Positions 52,200 to 64,000 of a stretch of DNA of 64,000 nucleotides are shown piece after piece. The notes beneath the pieces are model-generated. The model saw nothing but the letters and a program-made list of their open reading frames with translations, was not told the origin of the DNA and made no database searches. Positions within the stretch are counted from its first letter, which is position 1, and each line of letters begins with the position of its first letter. Source of the stretch: Hirundichthys speculiger (lineage: Eukaryota > Chordata > Actinopteri > Beloniformes > Exocoetidae); contig JAGFBZ010000742.1 in NCBI GenBank assembly GCA_018398805.1, positions 1-64,000 of the forward strand, in the 5' to 3' direction. The translations under genes were made by a program, and so were the position numbers.

Positions 52200-54776
52200 C
52201 CGGTAGGGGGCGTTAAAAGTCCTCTTCCTTCTTCCTCTTTTTTCCTGCAGCTGAATGAAAGTAGCAGCTCAGAGCAAACATGAGGTGAGCACATGGGAGA
52301 ACAGAGAAACACTGCTTTATTCATTCATACTATTTACTGCATGTAGGAAGAGGAGCCCAGTGTTTTATATCAAACCTTACCTGTGCGTCTCAGACGCTCT
52401 GCTTTCACCTGTTCAGGTAGAATTCATTACTAATTAAGTTAACAATAAAAAAAAAAAAAAGATGACTGTTGTCTCCCCCCCCACACACACAAGTGCAGGT
52501 AAAACAATGAAGTTTTCATAAGTGGGGAAATCTCTAAAAGCTTCTATTAAATGATGTAAATGTGTGGTTTAACTTCACCTCTCATATAGTTTTTATGCTG
52601 TTAGTTAAAGCTGTCCACTTTAATGAAACTCAGTCGACAAAATCAACGTCTGTTTAGAGTGAATACATATTTAATACACATTTAAGTAGAAAAAAAAAGT
52701 ATTTTAAAGAGTGTGTAACGCAGACGCTGGAGCGGGAGGAGACTGGAATCACACCAATGGGAGGAATTGCTGTTACTAGGCAGATGTTGGTGGAACTCCT
52801 CATGTGGGGAAAAGTTCATTGCACTGGAAAGGTTTACATTGCCATTGATAACCCTATCAAAGTCCTTTGATGCAGCCTCTAAAATAAACAACGGAGGTAT
52901 TTTCTATTGACAACTTTCTTCTCGTCTTAATGATCAACCATTATACAACTTTTATAACCCTAAAAAAAGGTTAACAGATCCAGTCAGAGCCATATGTTCT
53001 GACGTATACGTAGAAGTCAGCGTGGAGCACTTCGGTTCGGCTCTGTGAATCCACTGTGCTTTTAAGGTGTTACATTTAAAACTTTAAAGTGTAAATTGAA
53101 CACATTTAGTCTAGTTTCAATGTGAATCAGAGCTTTTCACATTCCTGGAATTCCTCTGAGCAATTGGGTTTTACCGTAATGATGCCTGAGCAGGGAGACA
53201 CCTCTGGAGTCAGAGCTGGGAGGCACACAATCAGAAAATATAAGGGATAATGTGTATATATATATACATTATGGCTCATTTAAATAGTCCTAATGTATCC
53301 TTTTAAAAAAAAATAAATTCTCTTATATTTATTTGTAGCTGTTAACAGTGTAATTTTATGATTTCTGCTTCACAGCTGAGTCTGAAATCCTCTTAAATCG
53401 TACAAATAAACTACATCTGAGTACAACCATCATAACCTTTTACCAAACATTTTAATCACATTGCATCACGTTTCAATCGTTATCTGACTTAATTTTTGAT
53501 TTCATCACTTTAATATTTTTTTTTCCCCAAAAAATTTGTTGGATTACAGAATATGTGGTCTGTCCTGTAAAAACACAGAGGAGGAAAGTAAAAGCAGCAG
53601 TGATTCTGGACACCTCTCATTTCCTTCAGATGTAACTTTTTATCGGTGGGTATCTGGGTTTTCTGGGTTCCTCCGGTCGCCCAGACAGATACAGAGGCCG
53701 ACTGTGGGAAACAAAGGGAGTCGGAGCATGTGACTTTTGAATTGAGGCTCCGCTAGCTGCTTTACGGTAGCAGCAGAGGGACGTTTAAAGGGACAGTGGG
53801 GAGCTGACATGCAACCAGTAGACATACTGGTTCAGATTACTGATCACACAACTATTCAGCCCCATGCTTAGAAGATAAATACGTTACCGCTGAAACTTAC
53901 CACATCACAGTGTACTCGTGTAATTGTTGCTCGCTTCATTGGCATTTAGGAGGCATCGTCACTGCTTTCTTAAAAGAGTCAAATCATTTCTGATTCTTGT
54001 TGAATTTATATTTTTTTAAAAAAATACATATTTATTTAAAACAAGGCAGATCAGTTTGTCAGTGTTCTGATCTGGTAGGTTGAACGAAACCTTATCAATA
54101 TCCAGTAACACGGCAGAAGAAAGTTCTCTTAAAGTTTCTCTCTGTGGTGTAGCTGGGGATGGAATTTATACTGCTTTTGTTCATTTATGTGTTCATGTCA
54201 CAACTTTTTTTGAGAAACAAAAGGATTTTCCAAAAAGGATTAGCTCTCTTGAGCATATTTGGGATGATATTTATCTCAATCATTAGTGTAATTTACCTTT
54301 TTAACACACACGTTACCGATTTGAGGTTATTGTTAAGAGCAGAGGGAGGCTAAAGTTTTATTGAAATCAAAGTACCGGACCAATGTGACATTGATCCATG
54401 TGTGAATTATATATTCACTTCATCTCCCAGTACCTTTCGTTCATGTAATGGTTGGACTGGAATGTGTCTCTGTGTGTTTGGGGGCTTGTTTTTACTTCTT
54501 TTACGTGTGTGGGCTCTGACGCCTGTGATACCCAAAATGCATTTAGTGTTTGGGGTTTAAATTTTGCTCAGGTTTGTGGAGTTCACACCCCTCTCCATAC
54601 AGTTTGTAACCCCCTTCTCAGTTTTTCTTTAAGTGGTGAGCTTTTGTCCTTAACAACGCATCGAGACGTGCACACATACACATTTACTTGATGTATACCT
54701 GTAACACCTACCAACAAAAAGGTTGTCTGTGAAGCAGCCTGTGAAGTAGTTACATATTCATGTGCCATTTCATCTA
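52200..54776. other. no gene seen; ccnd1 upstream sequence
   Basis: Short frames (for example 53536-53733, 54080-54286, 54452-54691) have no domain or splice context. A TA run near 53255-53270 is the only small repeat. Confidence 0.5.
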
Positions 54777-55801
54777 CAATTGACCTTTCGGTAAGCACCG
54801 CCCCCTCCCTAGTTACTGTTGCTAGGTCGGACATTCTCGGTGCTCCTCCATTAAAGACAATTTTATTTTGCCATTTTTCTGATGCCTGTCAACCGTATTT
54901 ACATTACACTATAATAACTCCGTGGTAAAATATTGCTGCTGGGGACCTGCAACAGTGACTCGAGGTGTCCAGAACGTTTGGAGGGACATTTTTATTCCCT
55001 TTAACAAGATAAAACAAATGCTGGAGAATGCAGCTGTGGGTTCAGTTGTGTCCGTCCACACAATCAACTGAATGTGGGGAAAGTTACAAAACACACCTAC
55101 ATTTACTCCAAGGTAAGTTAGCTTTGTTTATTAGATGATTGATTTAACCACCGTTTAGTAAAAGTGATATGATTTAGCAGCAGGGAGGGTGATGAGTGAA
55201 AACATCTCTCCGTTAGCATTCCGGCTAACTCACTAGCCACCTATAAGCCTGCCTCGTTGTCCACAAATATATATGGCCCTGGATATTTATTTTGTTAGGT
55301 ATAAGGTGAGGCTAGTGATGTTAATGTCACTTTATTAATTATATTAATACAATGCTGCGACTGTCTGATGTTAACATAGCTCTGGTGTGGGACAGACCTA
55401 TGGACCAGAGCTAGAGCTAATGCTAATGCTAACAGAGAACTCATCACCCTCCCTGCTGCTAAATCATATCATTACTTTTAGTAAACAGCGGTTAAATCAA
55501 TCATCTAATAAACAAAGTAAACTTACCGTGGAGTAAATGTAGGTGTGTTTTGTAACTTTCCCCACGTTCAGTTGATTGTGTGGACGGACACATAACTGAA
55601 CCAATGCCTGCAGATTTCCACCGTTTGTTTTATCTTGTTAAAGAATATTTCACCACGGCGTTATTCTAGTGTAATGTAAATACGGTTGATAGGCATCAGA
55701 AAATAGCAAATTAACATTGTCTTTAATGGAGGAGCAGTGAGAATGTCCGACCTAGCAACAGTAACTAGGGAGGGGGGCGGCACCTACCGAAAGGTCAATT
55801 G
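54777..55801. mobile_element. foldback element with about 400-bp inverted arms
   Basis: CAATTGACCTTTCGGTA at the left end is mirrored by TACCGAAAGGTCAATTG at the right end, and the two arms (about 54777-55225 and 55421-55801) remain alignable over almost their full length. The left arm has about 65 extra bases (around 54940-55005). Between them are about 195 bp of AT-rich spacer. No target duplication is obvious and no transposase is encoded. A minus-strand frame from 54834 (MSDLATVTREGAVL) begins inside the left arm. Confidence 0.88.
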
Positions 55802-56642
55802 TGTCTTTTTTGATCCTTTTTTTTTTTTTTTTTTTAGTTGAGTGCATGCGGATGTTCTCGCCTGTGAATATTTTGGGATATAGCAGCCCGTTCAGCTAAC
55901 TCTGAGCTTAAAGCAGAGTTGTGTGTGAGTTTGCATGGGCGTTGAAGTGCTGACATTTGTCTTCACCCACATTCTATGTCCAGCTTTGAAGTCCTGATGC
56001 CTCTTCATATTCTAAATATGACCTCCAACAACACACACACACACACACACACAGTGTGTGAGGCTTTCCACGCACACTGAAAGAGAGAAGGCAGGGAAGG
56101 AGGGTTTTTCCCTGTGAATGAAGCTCCTTTCTCAGCTTAGGGCAGGTCCACAATGACCCTGCAAAGATGGATAGGGAGATTGTCCTGTGAAGTGATCCGC
56201 GAACACAGATAGGTGGGGGTCGAACTGTGTGTGTGTTTGTGTGTGTGCGTATTCTGCACCACAGCTGACCTAACGGCACCTCCGTTTTAGCAAGATGGGT
56301 GGGTGCTCTGGGGCCATGTAGGGCCAAGGGCAAGGATAAGAGGAAAACACCCCCGACACAATGGGTCAGTAGGAGTTTGAGAAGGGGGGGGGGGGGGTAG
56401 AGTAGGCTGGAATGCATGCATACCATATCTCACAAATGCCCACACAAATGCAGGACACACACATACATATAACCTGAATCTACAGGGTGCTGCTTTGACA
56501 AGTATCTGTGAATGAGGCTCGTGGTAGCGGCTATCCAGGCTCCAACCAGCTAGCATTCATAAACATTAAGCTCAGACTTTTCAAAATGACTTAACGTGGC
56601 TCCTTTATGTCCTGGAGTAAATAACAAAAAATGGGACAAACG
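55802..56642. other. no gene seen; CA, GT and G microsatellites
   Basis: Poly-T about 55819-55838, CA run about 56031-56053, GT run near 56228-56248, G run about 56384-56396. The overlapping minus-strand frames here follow the repeats and have no domain. Confidence 0.5.
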
Positions 56643-58187
56643 CGTTTACATGGGAAGTTTAATTCCTCTTTAATTCAGAATTAAAGTTAAAGCCGAATAA
56701 AAGTTACCATGTAAACACCTAATTCCATATGAAAATGTCAATTCCGAATTTAACTTAATTCTTAAGTAAGTGGTTGGTTTATTCTGATTTTAATTCCGAA
56801 TAGAATAATTCCGCGGTCATGTATACACTCATTCCACTTTAAATTAATTCCCGTCTTTCTGCGCATGCTCGTTCTCTTGCCCGTCTGTTGGGATGACACT
56901 TATATTCCGCGCTGGGCTTGTTTTCAAAACATTGGCCACGGTTACATGATGTTTTTTAATTCGGAATTAATTATTCCGAATTAAACTATTTTCCTTTGCA
57001 TTTACATGGAAATAGTAATTCCGAAATTGAGGTTTACATGGAAAACACATTTGTTCGGCTTTATCCAACTCCGCTTTAGTTCTGGGGGTTGGGAAGGGTT
57101 CTGATTGGATAGGGGGGCGGACGTATTTACATCTACCGGAAGAAAACAAACTTAGCAACAACTCGATCAGCAACAACATTCCACTTATTTTTGACCTGGG
57201 TGGCGTCTCTATCTGCGAAACCTCCTTCATTTAACCTGGCCGCTACAACTTTGAAAAGCTCACAATTTTTATGTTTCCTGCCATCTGTTCTTTTAATTAT
57301 TTCCAGTTCCTCCAAGCTATTTATTAAATAAATCGTCTCTGCTCTTGAACACCGTTTACTGCGTGCTGCCATCTTGAAACTTTGTTTTGAAAACAAGCCC
57401 AGCGCTTAATATATGAGTCATCGCGACAGACGGGCAAGAGAACTAGCATGTGCAGAAAGATGGGAATTAATATGGAATTAGGTGTTTACATGGTAACTTT
57501 TATTTGGATTTAACTTTAATTCTGAATTAAAGAGGAATTAAACTTCCCATGTAAACGCACGGACTCATTCCGCTTTAAATTAATTCCCGTCTTTCTGCTC
57601 ATGCTAGTTCTCTTGCCCGTCTGTCGCGATGACGCTTATATTCCGCGCTGGGCTTGTTTTCAAAACAAAGTTCCAAGATATGTAACTTATGATATGTGTA
57701 TGTAACTGCCAATTTCTGGAAAGGCGAAAAATTCAGATATCCCCATTTTTGCATCTTTCTTAGTTGGATTAGCAACAACATTTCACTTATTTTTGACCCG
57801 GGTGGCGTCTCTATCTGCGAAACCTCCTTCATTTAACCTGGCCGCTTTGAAAAGCTCACAATTTTTTATGCCATCTGTTCTTTTAATTATTTCCAGTTCC
57901 TCCAAGCTATTTATTAAATAAATCGTCTCTGCTCGCGACAGACGGGCAACGGAACTAGCATGCGCAGAAAGACGGGAATTAATTTAAACAGGAATGAGTG
58001 TATACATGACCGTGGAATTACTTAATGCGGAATTAAAATGGGAATAAACCAGCCACTTACTTCGGAATTAAGTTTAATTCAGAATTGACATTTTCATATG
58101 GAATTAAGTGTTTACATGGTAACATTTATTCGGCTTTAACTTTAATTCTGAATTAAAGCGAAATTAAACTTCCCATGTAAACGCACT
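56643..58187. mobile_element. rearranged PIF/Harbinger-like cluster
   Basis: The cluster starts GCGTTTACATGGGAAGTTTA and ends with its reverse complement. Inside, blocks alternate in direction: 56643-56935 (reverse), 56938-57558 (forward, with the GGTTACATGATG left end), 57559-57668 (reverse) and about 57765-58187 (forward), with about 95 bp of other sequence at 57670-57765. The family is the same as at 21190-21907. Confidence 0.8.
57133..57396 (-). pseudogene. Myb/SANT-like DNA-binding exon of a Harbinger element
   Basis: Minus-strand open frame; the likely start is the second methionine, MAARSKRCSRAETIYLINSL (57372). Then HKNCELFKVVAARLNEGGF and DATQVKNKWNVV form a trihelix/MADF-like DNA-binding motif (the ...VKNKW... 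third helix). In PIF/Harbinger transposons a Myb-like protein works with a separate DDE transposase, absent here. The start overlaps AAGATGGCAGC. The frame looks intact in this copy and broken at 21190-21907, but it lies in a rearranged cluster and has no 3' exon, so I treat it as a fragment. Confidence 0.7.
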
Positions 58188-59949
58188 GAATAGGTAAGAA
58201 ACACTCTAAAGCACTATGTCAAACTTAAATAAGGTTGAAAAGGCACAATATGAATGCAAGACTATTAAGAATGAGCATAGCGGACACTAACTTTTCAGAA
58301 ATGTCAGTGTAGTTTAAGAGAACAAAGAACAGTCGCTTGACTGAAAGATCAGAGTAATGTTTGGTGGACGTAGTGAGGTCTGTAGTCTGTAGTCTGACAG
58401 CTGCAGTAATGAAAAGATGCTTTACTTCTGAAAACCCTGTCAAACCTCCAGCCGGTTTTTTCCTTGGTGCAGATAAGACACAGCATGTGTGAAAGACAAA
58501 TGTGAGTTTCTGTGCTTCCACGAGATTTGTTATCACTATACATTTGTGCCATCTTATCTCCGCGTCACCTCTAAACTAACAGATTCCTCTACTTTTTCAC
58601 AGAGAGGAAACCTGTGTAATTAAAAGATTATTGGTTTGTCTCTAAGACATGACGGTATTTCCTGGAGGAAACACCTAATTTTAAGCTCCAGAATAATTTT
58701 GTAAAGTCTTTCAGAAACTACATCTCCTGACCAGTGAGCTGCATTGTCCAGTGTGACAACAACCAAAAAAACAGTTTAATTTTCTTTCGAGAATTGTGAT
58801 AACCAGTATAGGAATGATAGAAGAATTTATGCAAAAAAGTTCATATTTACAGCAAACCAGTCTTGCATCAGACTAACCTTTACTGCAGAACATTAATGTT
58901 GTATCATGGTCTTCAACTTTATATTAGATGGTGATTTTTTTTTTTTCAAGTGCACCAACTACTTAAAAGTATTTCACACAATCCTACTTTAAAAAAAAAG
59001 AAAAAAAAGATCTTTAATGCTGATAAGTATGTGACAATGACAATGAAGGTGAGGAAGCACTTGTCAGCACTGTATAATGTATAAAATAAAATGTCTTCAG
59101 CTGCCTATTTTTTTTTTTCTGACAAGACTGGACAAAGACACGGCGTATCTGAAAACATTGTTTTAAGGTCTGCTTGCTCTTTTGAATGAGGGAGTTTCTT
59201 CACTTTTGAAAGTGTGTTTTTAGTGTTGCAATCTAGCCATCTTATTTTCCTAAGTTTGCATAGATTTTGCATCAGCAGGTAATTCCTCGAGCCATTTTGA
59301 CAAACCTGAATCACCTGCAGGACTTTGTTTCAATAGCGTGGAAACCCCCTGAAATCTGACCCCACCCACGAGATTTAACCATTTAGTGCAACTTTGTGTT
59401 TGAACTCCTTGTGTTCTTTCACTTAAAATACAGTGAAATAACAATGCTTTTTGTGTGTTGATGTGTTTGGTTGTGACAGATTCCATGTTAAATACACACT
59501 TAACACGTGTGAAAGAGGAGATCTCAGTCTGCGTGTTTATTTAGCAGATTTAGCAACAGCGCACATAATGAAGGAGCTGACTCAGAGGAGTCCCGACTTA
59601 TGTTTGTTGTGTAAGCTTTCTGTTTCCCTCTGTCTCCTGATCTTCCAACATCTAACTGATAATCACTTCCTGCAGTTACAACCCCAGCTGGAATGTAGGA
59701 ACTGGAAAAAAAAGAGGGCAAAACAGAAGAAATCACCTGTCTGTCACATTCCATTAACCCTAAGATATGAAAGTAATTCTAACATTTATAACGGGAAGAT
59801 TCAGTGATACATATTCAGTTTAATTCTAAATATAGAAACTGTGGCTCGCGTAGCTTCCAAAGTGAGAAATTCTTCAGTGGAGATGGATTTTTACAGCCAC
59901 AAATATTCTGGAGAGGAATGTCCACAATACTAACTGGGAAGCACCAGTA
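58188..59949. other. no gene seen
   Basis: Short unrelated frames on both strands; nothing recognised. Confidence 0.5.
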
Positions 59950-60167
59950 ACTGGGCAGCTTGGTGATTAACAGTGAGAAGGTTCCTGTGTGGACTTTAAA
60001 CGTTCTCTCTGGGTTCCTCTCACTTCCTCCCACAGTTCAAAAGCAGCATGTGAGGCTGATTTATGATTCTAAATAACTCGAAGGAATTTGTGCATGTTTG
60101 TTTGTCTGTGATGGACTGGAAACCTGCTCAGGTGAGACCTTACCTGTATAGGACTAAACAGGTGTGG
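59950..60167 (+). mobile_element. decayed tRNA-type SINE leading into the GGAT array
   Basis: Same order as the SINE at 37702-38030: TTAACAGTGAGAAGGTTCCT, GTGTGGACTTTAAACGTTCT, CTTCCTCCCACAGTTC, CTGTGATGGACTGGAAACCT. The B box has been lost by deletion. Confidence 0.65.
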
Positions 60168-61075
60168 AGGATGGATGGATGGATGGATGGATGGATGGAT
60201 GGATGGATGGATGGATGGATGGATGGATGGATGGATGGATGGATGGATGGATGGATGGATGGATGGATGGATGGATGGATGGATGGATGGATGGATGGAT
60301 GATGATGGATGGATGGATGGATGGATGGATGGATGGATGGATGGATGGATGGATGGATGGATGGATGGATGGATGGCATGGATGGATGGATGGATGGATG
60401 GATGGATGGATGGATGGATGGATGGATGGATGGATGGATGGATGGAGGCATGGATGGATGGATGGATGCGCATGGATGGATGGATGGATGGATGCATGGA
60501 TGGATGGATGGATGGATGGACGCATGGATGGATGGATGGATGGATGGATGGATGGATGGATGGATGGATGGATGGATGGATGGATGGATGGATGGATGGA
60601 TGGATGGACGGACGGATGGATGGATGGATGGATGGATGGATGGATGGATGGATGGATGGATGGATGGATGGATGGATGGATGGATGATGGACATGGAATG
60701 GATGGATGGATGGATGGATGGATGGATGGATGGATGGATGGATGGATGGATGGACGCATGGATGGATGGATGGATGGATGGATGGATGGGCATGGATGGA
60801 TGGATGGATGGACATGGATGGATGGGATGGATGGATGGATGGATGGATGGATGGACGCATGGATGGATGGATGGATGGATGGATGGATGGATGGATGGAT
60901 GGACGCATGGATGGATGGATGGATGGATGGATGGATGGATGCGCATGGATGGATGGATGGACATGGATGGATGGATGGATGGATGGATGGATGGATGGAT
61001 GGATGGACGCATGGATGGATGGATGGATGGGACGCATGGATGGATGGATGGATGGATGGACGCATGGATGGATGG

Positions 61076-61111
<36 letters not shown>

Positions 61112-61197
61112 ATGGATGGATGGATGGATGGATGGATGGATGGATGGATGGATGGATGGACATGGATGGATGGATGGATGAATGATGGATGGATGGA
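60168..61197. repeat. (GGAT)n tetranucleotide array, about 1.03 kb
   Basis: About 250 units with scattered variants such as GACGCATGG, GCGCATGG, GACATGG and GATGATGG. Because four is not a multiple of three, long open frames arise on both strands (WMDG and HPSI repeats); these are artefacts. Confidence 0.98.
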
Positions 61198-61270
61198 ATC
61201 AATGTTAAAATTCCTTTCACAGCCTGAATGCAAAGGTCATGTGGTTCTTCTATTCTGTTGCAGAAGGAGC

Positions 61271-61335
61271 TACCGTTTCATTACCGTTTTATTACCGTTT
61301 CATTACCGTTTCATTACCGTTTCATTACCGTTTTA
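61271..61335 (+). repeat. 11-bp minisatellite, six units
   Basis: TACCGTTTCAT repeated with an 11-bp period at 61271, 61282, 61293, 61304, 61315 and 61326; two units have a T for C change. Confidence 0.95.
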
Positions 61336-61736
61336 AAAAAGGAAAAACAATTGTTGATATATGAAATATCATGGGGAAAAAAATGCTTGAAAAAATGTGT
61401 TTGGTTGTCTGACAGAACTACAAACTCTAAAACATTTAGCTATCATAACCCTGTCACTTTGTTTTGGGCTGCTTCAGTTTGAAAATATTCAGTTAGCTGT
61501 GCATATTTGACATCACAGACTTTAGATCAGAATCAAATGATCTCAGATCAGTTCACTTTATTTGTATTTCCCAGTTTACAACAGAAATAATCTCAAGGTT
61601 CTTTACACAGAGAGCAAACATGTTCAGTGGAGACTAATCAAATGCAGTAAAACTCAGTACACTGTAATGCAATTAAAACCTAATTAATTCCAGTTGAGTC
61701 CTGATTGAAGATTCATATAACACTAATTCATAATTC

Positions 61737-62107
61737 AGTTCAATTCCATTCAAATTTATTTTTATAGTCTGGTACAATGCCAACTGTCTCTTAGGTGCTT
61801 TACAGAGACCCCGAGCAAATATCATTAACTAAAATTATAATACTTAAATCCTAATCAAGAATTATGGCAAGTAAAAAAAAACTCAGGGGATAACTACAGA
61901 GTTAAAAGCTTTATTAAAAAGACAGGTCTTAAGAGTAATTTCAATATTTGAGACTGTTATATTATGGGCAGCATATGTAAACATAACTAACATAACATAA
62001 CTATGATTCCAAACAGTCGGTCTGGTACAATCTTGGACCCTCCTATTGGGGGTCAAAGAGTCAAAGGTCAAGCTTCCAACTTCAAATGTCAAATATCCGT
62101 AAAGCAA
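61737..62107 (-). mobile_element. L2-type LINE 3' end, decayed
   Basis: The minus strand ends AATAAATTTGAATGGAATTG and contains the GTAAAGCACC, AGAGACAGTTGGCATTGTAC part of the 35470-35696 tail. Further right a decayed FKTKLKTFLFNKA-like end (ITLKTCLFNKAF) can be read at about 61920. Confidence 0.65.
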
Positions 62108-62151
62108 TTACAGAAAGAGATTTGTTTTGTCACAAACATATGTCAGATAAC

Positions 62152-63477
62152 TAGGGGTGCACGATAACTATCGGACCGATATCAGGAAATTATGACATAG
62201 ATAGATAGATAGATAGAAATACTTTATTGATCCCCGGGGGGAAATTCTGGCATTACAGTAGCAACATTGAAGTAAAAAAAGTGACCACCACCAAGACAAA
62301 ACAAAAGTATGAAAGTACTCATGTGGATGAAAAATGGTAAAATATATATACAATATTATAAACAAAATTATAAACAAAATTATAAACAAATTATGTGTGC
62401 AAGAAGATGATATATGGCATATTACGGTGCAATGCAGTACAATAAAGTGACTGTGTGATAAAGTGACGTATTGAGCTTAGTTTAATCATCCCGATAAGTC
62501 CGATATCACGACGAATAGCCCCGATAACATATATATTTCTGTCAACACAGCAGTGCCTCGCTCCTCTGAGCCTTGAATGACAAACAGTGAATGTTATGTT
62601 CAAGTGACGTCGGCATAATCAGAAAAACGATTATTCAATAAGGAAAATCAAGAATACTCATGCCAGAAAACAACTTGTTAACTCGGTCATAATTTTAGTA
62701 GTTGCTGACTTGAATTGATATTCGCAGTATTCTCCCACATGTTACACATAAAAAAAAAAAATAGAAAAGGCTGAAAGAACGACTAGCAAACGAGGAAACG
62801 TCAGAATTTACGTTACACCTTGAATGCAGCCTGCAGCACAGCGCTGATCACAACAAACATGGCGGCGTGGAACTTTGTTAAAGTTTCAGAAGAAGATAGT
62901 TTGGTGGTTATTTGTGACGAATCCTCCGAGTGAATTCTACGAGGAGGGAAGCACAAGCTTTAATACGTAAAACCTGATCAGCCACCTACAACATAACAAT
63001 GGCTTCCATGGAGTTTTGAAATCACGCTAATGTGAGCTAACGGAAGCTAACGGAAGCTAATGCTAACGTCTCCTCCCCTCTCCTCTCCCTCATTCTTCTC
63101 ATCTAAAGCTTCCATGAGATTAAAAAGTAAAAACTACTGAACCTCATTTATTTTAATTAAAGGTGTTAATTTAAATGGAACCACAAGCCAAAATCCTTTA
63201 AATGTTCATCTTTTTCAGTTAGTAATTCTGATGCATGTATTTCCATCAGTTCAAGGAGCCTTTATTTTTTATATCAGTCAGTAATGAACCTTATTTAAGT
63301 TGATGTGAGATATCAAATAGGTTTGTTTGATAGCTTTAAGAAAATGTTTGAGAGGCTTGACAATAATTTTTCATTGGAAAAAATAAATATCTGTTCATTT
63401 AAAGAGTCAAAACCATTTTTGATTTTGTTCATAGTATTGATGTAATGATCTTAGGTATATGTGTGTGTTATTGGTTA
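62152..63477 (+). mobile_element. hAT-like element, second copy of the 17819 family
   Basis: Starts TAGGGGTGCACGATAAC and follows the 17819-18872 copy closely, but keeps bases near the left end that the other copy lost. The right end diverges near 63477 and the terminal repeat is missing. The 24-codon frame (62859-62933, MAAWNFVK) differs from the first copy by one silent change. Confidence 0.75.
62199..62486 (-). mobile_element. LINE tail inserted in the hAT-like element
   Basis: Absent at the corresponding point of the 17819 copy (...GACAT/CATCCCG...). The minus strand ends GAATTTCCCCCCGGGGATCA, ATAAAGTATTTC and (TATC)n, a non-LTR type 3' end. No clear target duplication. Confidence 0.8.
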
Positions 63478-64000
63478 TCGGTATCGGCCTTATAATCCAC
63501 AACATCCATGAAGAAGTGAAAAACCAGCATACAAATTTATAAAAAAAAAGAAAAATAAAAAGAAGAGATTATGACATGACAAGAGGGAATACTGTGGACA
63601 GTTGTATTTGCAGATGAATGCACAAGCAAAGGCAGGTAAACGTATAGATCAGCGGGTATGCTGTACTCCTCTGAATGGTTGTCAGTCAGGAGAAACTAGA
63701 CATACTACTTAAATACTTGTATCTTATACCATCCCCCTCTCAATCAAGTCTCCAGGTAAAGTCAGGATGAGCAATCACCCCATCTACAACCACCACACAC
63801 AGTCCCAACGATGTGTTTTTGCACTGTAGACCCCACCCCATGGAACTGAGGTAGAGAGGAACTGTGGGTGTATTTTGGTAAGAAACAAAGTGTTCTTGTC
63901 ATTTATTGTGGAGCTGTTTGCATGAGCTGGAGTACTTTAATGGAGGTCCAAAAAAAAAAGAGGTCTGCCACCCTCTAATTTTACTTGCCCTTAAACACCC
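63478..64000. other. no gene seen
   Basis: Sequence to the right edge without recognisable gene or repeat. Confidence 0.45.

Noticed and set aside
60063..61336. Very long open frames (up to 390 codons) on both strands
   Set aside because: They are translations of the GGAT tetranucleotide array in all frames, not genes.

Overview
The window is vertebrate, almost certainly teleost, genomic DNA. Two intron-containing protein genes can be rebuilt exon by exon: lto1 (plus strand, five coding exons between 13826 and 20374) and ccnd1, cyclin D1 (minus strand, five coding exons between 51613 and 46865). They converge tail to tail, which is the conserved ccnd1-lto1 arrangement of vertebrates; the usual third member, fgf19, is not seen and would be expected off the left edge. 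Exon lengths, splice phases and key residues are intact in both genes, so both look functional.

The rest is transposon-dense and mostly without genes. From 1 to 13 kb: a pogo/Tigger transposase remnant, three copies of an 8-bp-TSD MITE family (called MITE-1 here, TIR core TTGCCGATTGTGCTAG), a Gypsy reverse transcriptase-RNase H relic hit by three separate transposons and by a telomere-like repeat patch, a BEL/Pao fragment with a perfect 39-bp inverted repeat, and a pentanucleotide satellite that switches from GC-rich to AT-rich units. The introns of lto1 hold four DNA-element remnants, a LINE tail and a 45-bp duplication spanning a splice donor.

From 21 to 43.6 kb: a Harbinger-like element, a hAT element with perfect 8-bp TSD carrying a broken transposase, a BEL/Pao retrotransposon with degraded gag-pol and a 974-bp LTR insertion, several L2-type LINE pieces, a tRNA-derived SINE, a Tc1 transposase with a substituted third catalytic residue, and a 70-bp minisatellite. 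From about 44 to 52 kb is ccnd1 with a probable 2-kb 3'UTR, two MITE-1 copies in intron 3 whose target-site duplications show a small inversion, and a GC-rich promoter with a perfect CRE.

From 52 to 64 kb: a 1-kb foldback element with long inverted arms, a rearranged Harbinger cluster encoding a Myb/SANT-like exon, a SINE whose GGAT tail has grown to about 1 kb, and a second copy of a hAT-like element first seen in lto1 intron 3, here with a LINE tail inserted in it. The two genes act separately: lto1 in Fe-S cluster delivery to ABCE1, ccnd1 in G1 control with CDK4/6. What connects them is physical position only.
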